From positions 1,488,001-1,552,000 of the forward strand of contig NZ_JACMIA010000001.1 of the NCBI RefSeq assembly GCF_014252955.1: a DNA stretch of 64,000 nt. Reading direction: 5' to 3'. Shown piece by piece: positions 60,200 through 64,000 of this stretch (position 1 is its first letter; every line of letters begins with the position of its first letter). The DNA is from Stappia sp. 28M-7 (lineage in GTDB: Bacteria; Pseudomonadota; Alphaproteobacteria; Rhizobiales; Stappiaceae). Both the position numbers and the translations under genes were made by a program. The notes beneath the pieces were generated by a model, which had not been told where the DNA came from, did no database searches, and saw only the letters and a list, made by a program, of their open reading frames with translations.

Positions 60200-60528
60200 G
60201 ACTGCCCCCCTGCGTCGACATCCGGCCGCAGATCGTCGATGTGCACTCCGCAGCGCTGGCACACCTTCGGATTACCGGCTGCGGCTACGTGGCCGGCACA
60301 CTCGTTATCGGCCTGCGCGATCCTCCTGCGGGCGGCGCGCAGCCAGCTCTCTTTCGCTGCCTCCCGTCCCATCGTGGCGGTGCCGGCGATGCCGGCGAGC
60401 CGCATTTCGTAGGCTCCGGCTCTGTAATCGAACCGTGCTCCATGGACTGTGCCGAGTGTTTCGGGGGTGGAGCGCTCCACGATGGGCAACCACGCGCAGA
60501 GCGCCCCGATCTTGTCGCGAATTGCCAT
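60196..60528 (-). CDS. early-region protein with C-terminal zinc-like motif
   Basis: A 110-aa protein from ATG 60528 (MAIRDKIGALCAWLPIVERS). The C-terminal part has CAGHVAAAGNPKVCQRCGVHID, which could bind zinc. The longer frame to 60567 overlaps the DUF3164 gene and is not used. Confidence 0.68.
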   Translation of the reverse strand: MAIRDKIGALCAWLPIVERSTPETLGTVHGARFDYRAGAYEMRLAGIAGTATMGREAAKESWLRAARRRIAQADNECAGHVAAAGNPKVCQRCGVHIDDLRPDVDAGGQS

Positions 60529-61175
60529 CAAGACGCCCTCGCCAGATCGATGGTGACCGGCTGCCAAGGGGCATCGACCGAGGCTCGCTCATAGAAGCGC
60601 AGATAGGTCTTAGATCCGATCACGCGCATTGCCTCGCGGATCGCATCCATGGCGCGCCGCCACCGCTCATCCGCGATGTCGAGCCGCAGCAACATGAAGA
60701 TTTCCGTCTTGTTGATGCAGCCGGCCTTATCGGTGTTGAACGCTCGCGTCACGATGGCGCGGATTTCCGGTCGGCTGTCCGCCGACCACTCGTTCAGGCA
60801 TTCGTCGATAAGGGCCTTCGCAATTTGCAGCTCCGGGCCAAAGTCGATGAAGTCGGCCACCTTGACCTCGATCTTCATCGTGCCGTCGAAGCTGAGCAGC
60901 GTCTTGTTGCCTTTCCGACCACCAAGCGTGGCGCCGTATTCCTGGGCCAGAAGCGCGTCGAGAGATCCGATGTCCTCGAAGGTGTGCCCGCGAAAGCGGC
61001 TGATCTGAGCGCTGAGCGCGCGCGCGTGTCCCATGACCTTGCGGACCAGCTCGTCCTGCAGCTTGTCGGTCGGCTTCACCAGATCAAGCGGGACGAGCGA
61101 GCCCTTCGTATCGGTCATGTAGCGCTTGCCGTTGACGTCCAGGACGCCGTCCTCGGTTGCGGTGATCTCGGTCAT
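60528..61175 (-). CDS. DUF3164 protein
   Basis: A 215-aa protein of the DUF3164 family, a near-constant member of Mu-like early regions (DTKGSLVPLDLVKPTDKLQD, FRGHTFEDIGSLDALLAQEY, YGATLGGRKGNKTLLSFDGT). It is thought to bind DNA, but its job is unknown. Its stop shares a nucleotide with the next start. Confidence 0.88.
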   Translation of the reverse strand: MTEITATEDGVLDVNGKRYMTDTKGSLVPLDLVKPTDKLQDELVRKVMGHARALSAQISRFRGHTFEDIGSLDALLAQEYGATLGGRKGNKTLLSFDGTMKIEVKVADFIDFGPELQIAKALIDECLNEWSADSRPEIRAIVTRAFNTDKAGCINKTEIFMLLRLDIADERWRRAMDAIREAMRVIGSKTYLRFYERASVDAPWQPVTIDLARAS

Positions 61176-61576
61176 TGAATGCCTCCATGGCGTTGGTCGA
61201 GTGCGGAGCGGCCCGGTGCCGGGTCGCCCATGAGATTGCTGGTGGGATCGGGTTGGCTGGTCAGCAGGTGGTCGAGTAGCGGGCTCACCCGCCAGCGCCG
61301 ACCGAACGGGGCCTGCGGCGCCTTGGGAGCGGTAGCGGGCGCCGGCTGCGGCCGCTCGGCCGCCTCACTTCGCAGCGCCTCGCGCTGCCGCAGCTCGACA
61401 TCAATGGCGACGATCAGCCGGCTGATGGACCGGACGAGGTCAGGCCGGCTCGTGCCTCCGCTGAGCAGCCGAGCCGCGACCTCCGCCGCCGCAACCGAGG
61501 CCGGTGTGTCCACGCCGGACCCGTCGAAGACTGCCGCGAGGATCTCGTCGACCAGGTCGTGCAGGGCCTCGCTCAT
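61172..61576 (-). CDS. early-region protein, unknown
   Basis: A 134-aa protein with a helical N-terminal half (MSEALHDLVDEILAAVFDGS) and Pro/Ala-rich C-terminus. Overlaps both neighbours by ATGA. No family recognised. Confidence 0.65.
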   Translation of the reverse strand: MSEALHDLVDEILAAVFDGSGVDTPASVAAAEVAARLLSGGTSRPDLVRSISRLIVAIDVELRQREALRSEAAERPQPAPATAPKAPQAPFGRRWRVSPLLDHLLTSQPDPTSNLMGDPAPGRSALDQRHGGIQ

Positions 61577-61842
61577 GCCGCCGACCCTCCGCCATCGGGA
61601 GCCGCCGGCACCGGACGCGGCACCACCGGCAACCTCTCAACCTTGCCGGATGCGATGTCAGCTTCGGTGATCATGGCGGGGCCGGCGATGCTGGCCGCCT
61701 CCATGCTCCGGGCAAGCCGGACGGCGTCCCGAAGCATGAAGCGCATGACCCCCGTCATCGCGGGTTGCAACACAAGGGAGCCGTCAGATTTGGCGTTGGC
61801 GCCAATCCAGTTGAGCAGCGTTTCGAGATCGTTGGACAGCAT
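61573..61842 (-). CDS. early-region protein, unknown
   Basis: An 89-aa protein from ATG 61842 (MLSNDLETLLNWIGANAKSD), helical, no domain recognised. It overlaps the preceding helix-turn-helix gene (TGATG) and the following gene (ATGA). The longer frame to 61986 is a shadow. Confidence 0.68.
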   Translation of the reverse strand: MLSNDLETLLNWIGANAKSDGSLVLQPAMTGVMRFMLRDAVRLARSMEAASIAGPAMITEADIASGKVERLPVVPRPVPAAPDGGGSAA

Positions 61843-62216
61843 CAGCAGCCTCCCTTCAGCCGAGAGTGAGGGCACCCGCTGCGGCAGGCGTGGAACATCC
61901 GGACGCGGTGCGCGCTGGTCGGGGCGTACGGCTTGCCCTGCCAGTCGAGGCAAAGGTCCCGGCTGAGATCGCCGATGACGGGGCAATCGACGGTCAGCCC
62001 CATCAAAGCGCCGCGCACGCGTTCTTCGATCCGGGCGAGATCGCCCAGGTATCGAGAATTGATCACTTGGCTGACCGTGGGCTGGCTGTAGCCGATGCGC
62101 TTGGCCGCGCCGGCCAGTCCCTCACGGTCTGCCAGTGCTGCCAGCTCCCGCACCCAATCGGGCAAGGACTCCCCCCAGGCGGCGCCCGCCTTGGCGATCA
62201 TGGCGACGGGTGTCAT
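61842..62216 (-). CDS. helix-turn-helix protein with Cys-rich C-terminus
   Basis: A 124-aa protein from ATG 62216. Helix-turn-helix at about 25-55 (LADREGLAGAAKRIGYSQPT, VSQVINSRYLGD). The C-terminal half has four Cys and two His (TVDCPVIGDLSRDLCLDWQG, FHACRSGCPHS), a possible metal site. Overlaps the winged-helix gene by ATGA. It may be a regulator within the early operon. Confidence 0.78.
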   Translation of the reverse strand: MTPVAMIAKAGAAWGESLPDWVRELAALADREGLAGAAKRIGYSQPTVSQVINSRYLGDLARIEERVRGALMGLTVDCPVIGDLSRDLCLDWQGKPYAPTSAHRVRMFHACRSGCPHSRLKGGC

Positions 62217-62854
62217 GACGTGACCTCCTCGGCCACTACCTCGGCCGGGCCGTGGAGAGCATCGGTGTTGGGGTCGTAGACCACATGCGTGCGCAGCAGC
62301 TTCGGCGCCAGCGGACCGCTCGCCATCGAGGGCTTGAGCCGCCACTTCGCGCGGTGCGGGCCGACGCTCTCCTGCAGGACGGTCAGATATCCGGCGGCGG
62401 CGAGGTGCTTGATGTAGCTTTGAGCGGTCGGCACCGGCACCGAAACTTCGTCGGTGGAGGCGAAGGCTGCCAATTCCCGCAAGGTGAACCCGTCGCGCAG
62501 CAGATTGCGCATCGTGTTCCACATGAGCTGATTGGCGCGGACCGGCACACGCGAACCGTCCCGACGCAACCGGGGCGCCTCCTGGTGGCGTTGGACGAGA
62601 CGGTAGATCCGGCGGCCCCGCCGCCGTCCGCGGGCGGGTTCGCTTCCCGCATCTGCGAGAATGCCCGCCAGTGTGAGCCGGCGCAGATAGTCGGTAATAC
62701 CGTAATCGGCCGGATCGCAGCAGCGCTGGTCTACATCGTGGTGCGTGAACGTGTCGCCATTGCGCGTAAGGTCGAGGATGACGGACCACACGTGGTCGAT
62801 GCCGCGCAGCACCGGCCGACCGTTGATCGTCTTGAGCTTGAGGATCGCCGACAT
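62213..62854 (-). CDS. early-region winged-helix protein
   Basis: A 213-aa protein with two probable winged-helix parts: N-terminal (DHVWSVILDLTRNGDTFTHH, DYGITDYLRRLTLAGILADA) and C-terminal (LRELAAFASTDEVSVPVPTA, SYIKHLAAAGYLTVLQESVG). Abuts MuB and overlaps the next gene by ATGA. Likely DNA-binding accessory factor of the replicative region. Confidence 0.78.
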   Translation of the reverse strand: MSAILKLKTINGRPVLRGIDHVWSVILDLTRNGDTFTHHDVDQRCCDPADYGITDYLRRLTLAGILADAGSEPARGRRRGRRIYRLVQRHQEAPRLRRDGSRVPVRANQLMWNTMRNLLRDGFTLRELAAFASTDEVSVPVPTAQSYIKHLAAAGYLTVLQESVGPHRAKWRLKPSMASGPLAPKLLRTHVVYDPNTDALHGPAEVVAEEVTS

Positions 62855-63612
62855 CAGCCGCGCCCTCCCGCCCGCCGGATGGGTGTCTCGCCGGTGAAGA
62901 TCCGCCCCTCGTAGTCGGCGCGGGATACGGCACCTTTGCCGCGATTGCGCGCCCAGGCATGGATTTCGTGCAGCGTCGTGGCGATGCGGCGGGCACGGCC
63001 GGCCGTCTTAGCGCGGATATCTTCGAGCAGGTCGTCACCGATCTCGACCTGCGGGCACAGGATGCGGGCCAGTTCCGCCGTGTCTTCGAGGTCGCAGGGC
63101 TGCGCCAGCTGCCAGTCGAGCACCCGGTTGTGCACCCGCTCGAAGGCTTCGAGCTTGCGTGGCAGCAGCTCCTCGCCGATCAGAACGACGGGCACCTGGG
63201 TCGTTTCGTGGATGTCGCGGACGTATTCGATCATCTTGCCATCCACGAGCTTGTCGGCCTCGTCGATGATCAAGGGGCGGTTGGGTGCATCTCCCAGCCG
63301 GCGGATGATCTCGTCCATCATCTGCGCCACGGTGCCGCGCGGCCGGGGCTGCCCCGCCTCCTGCAGGATGGCTTCGCAGAGCGGCTTTGCCCGCCAGTAG
63401 TGGCGCACCTCGACGTAGATTGCGGCGGTCTTGTTCATGGCGTACTGCGCGGCCACCGACTTTCCGTACCCGCTGTCACCGCTGAAAACGCCGATCCCCG
63501 GCAGTCCCACCATGCGCGAGCGCAGCGCCTCGATCATCATCATCAGGGTTGCAACGTTCTTCAGCGGCGCGATGGACCCGCCCGTCTTGACCGTGTGCTC
63601 GTTTGCCGTCAT
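62854..63612 (-). CDS. MuB-like transposition target-selection ATPase
   Basis: A 252-aa AAA ATPase. Walker A FSGDSGYGKSVAAQYAM near residue 45 and Walker B RPLIIDEADKLVDGKM near 115. MuB proteins form filaments on target DNA, prevent self-integration and activate MuA. It lies directly downstream of the transposase, as in Mu. Confidence 0.9.
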   Translation of the reverse strand: MTANEHTVKTGGSIAPLKNVATLMMMIEALRSRMVGLPGIGVFSGDSGYGKSVAAQYAMNKTAAIYVEVRHYWRAKPLCEAILQEAGQPRPRGTVAQMMDEIIRRLGDAPNRPLIIDEADKLVDGKMIEYVRDIHETTQVPVVLIGEELLPRKLEAFERVHNRVLDWQLAQPCDLEDTAELARILCPQVEIGDDLLEDIRAKTAGRARRIATTLHEIHAWARNRGKGAVSRADYEGRIFTGETPIRRAGGRG

Positions 63613-63675
63613 GTTTCTGTCCTTCGTAATTGCTTGGGGCTCCGGTTCGCCGGGGCTCCTTTTTTTTGGGCGGGC

Positions 63676-64000
63676 CTAGCCGCCGAAATCCTCGTGCAGG
63701 GCCTGCAGGGCGCGGTATTCCGGCCCGGACCTGTAGCCCCCGAGCCACATCGCATCCTCTGTACTGATGGCCTCGCCGGCCTCGACACGCGCCATCAGGT
63801 CTTGCGCCCGGCGAAACCGGAGCTGCGGCGTTTCCTGGCGACGGATGGGGGTGACAGCCGGAGCAGCGGCGGCGGGTGCCGCCATCTCCTTGCGCATTTC
63901 GTCGAGCAGCTCCGCAGCGCGCTTCGGCTGCACGGGCGCTTCCTTGGGAGCGACAGCGTCGAGGGCGGCGGCGATGGCCGGCGTCGAGTGTTCCACTTCG
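63676..64000 (-). CDS. MuA-like transposase, C-terminal part
   Basis: The last ~107 codons of a larger gene whose beginning lies beyond the window. Seen is the helical C-terminal region (LRFRRAQDLMARVEAGEAIS, AMWLGGYRSGPEYRALQALH), typical of MuA-type transposases in alphaproteobacteria, where the tail interacts with MuB. The catalytic DDE domain is not visible. An apparent GTG start at 63996 is only an internal codon. Confidence 0.78.
   Translation of the reverse strand, partial: EVEHSTPAIAAALDAVAPKEAPVQPKRAAELLDEMRKEMAAPAAAAPAVTPIRRQETPQLRFRRAQDLMARVEAGEAISTEDAMWLGGYRSGPEYRALQALHEDFGG

Larger units (their letters stand above)
32420..64000 (-). mobile_element. Mu-like transposable prophage with siphoviral tail (early end outside window)
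   Basis: From about 32420 to past the window end, nearly all genes are on the minus strand in Mu order: MuA C-terminus, MuB, early genes, DUF3164, GemA, Mor/C-like activator, lysis, gp25/26/27-like, terminase, portal, capsid, tail, fibre, com/mom-like operon. There is no integrase and no tRNA duplication, as expected for replicative transposition. The right terminus is approximate and the left terminus is not in the window. All major structural genes appear intact, so it may be a functional phage. Confidence 0.92.

Overview
The window is GC-rich (roughly two thirds G+C by eye) and looks like an alphaproteobacterial chromosome, most likely Hyphomicrobiales (Rhizobiales). The reasons are a malonate operon of the rhizobial matPQMAB type with its GntR regulator, tRNA genes of alphaproteobacterial form, an ABC-peptide/M81/M20 catabolic operon, and a Mu-like prophage of the kind common in that order. 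Genus is not resolved; a Stappia/Roseibium-like host is only a guess.

Chromosomal part (1-32405). 1-412 is the start of an ABC-F (Uup-like) ATPase running off the edge. Then come an FCD-type GntR regulator, an exported L,D-transpeptidase, and a malonate module (2281-9065). In that module a GntR/FCD regulator faces matP-matQ-matM-matA-matB (TRAP uptake, malonyl-CoA synthetase and malonyl-CoA decarboxylase), with a perfect TTGTATACAA operator between them and a strong terminator at the end. Next are a secreted rhodanese, a soluble globin-coupled chemoreceptor with a C-terminal CZB zinc domain, a HerA-like ATPase, and an RND efflux pair. 18076-28561 is an IclR-controlled operon: M81 peptidase, oligopeptide-type ABC transporter (binding protein, two permeases, fused double ATPase) and two M20 hydrolases. 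It is bracketed by copies of one dispersed repeat family and has a 30-nt 3' remnant of a tRNA-Leu on its left. 28765-29817 is a gene-free tandem repeat of about 0.5 kb units. A small exported protein, a zinc-ribbon mini-protein coupled to an MscS channel, and tRNA-Pro(CGG) and tRNA-Gln(TTG) follow.

Prophage part (about 32420 to the end and beyond). This is a transposable Mu-like prophage, almost wholly on the minus strand, so it reads from right (early) to left (late). The order is MuA C-terminus, MuB ATPase, early DNA-binding and accessory genes, DUF3164, GemA and a Mor/C-family activator. Lysis follows (GH108 endolysin, 3TM holin), then Mu-type gp25/26/27-like genes, terminase, portal-MuF fusion, protease, HK97 capsid, head-tail connectors and a siphoviral tail with a frameshifted G/GT chaperone pair, tape measure, NlpC, a J-like tip carrying a duplicated LamG-like insert, a glycine-rich fibre and DUF4376. 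A two-gene moron interrupts the head-tail joint.

The most interesting segment is the right-end operon 32604-34640. A small Com-family zinc protein, absent from simple ORF calling because it is short and starts with GTG, is followed by a 61-aa protein, an ABC ATPase fused to a Mom-like GNAT, and a formyltransferase-fold protein. All are translationally coupled and sit where phage Mu carries com-mom. I infer an elaborated DNA base-modification (anti-restriction) system. A second unexpected signal is a composite element, a 16-bp GC palindrome about 40 bp ahead of a stem-loop, found once before each of three late operons (lysis, capsid, tail). It is a candidate late-promoter signal for the Mor/C-like activator.
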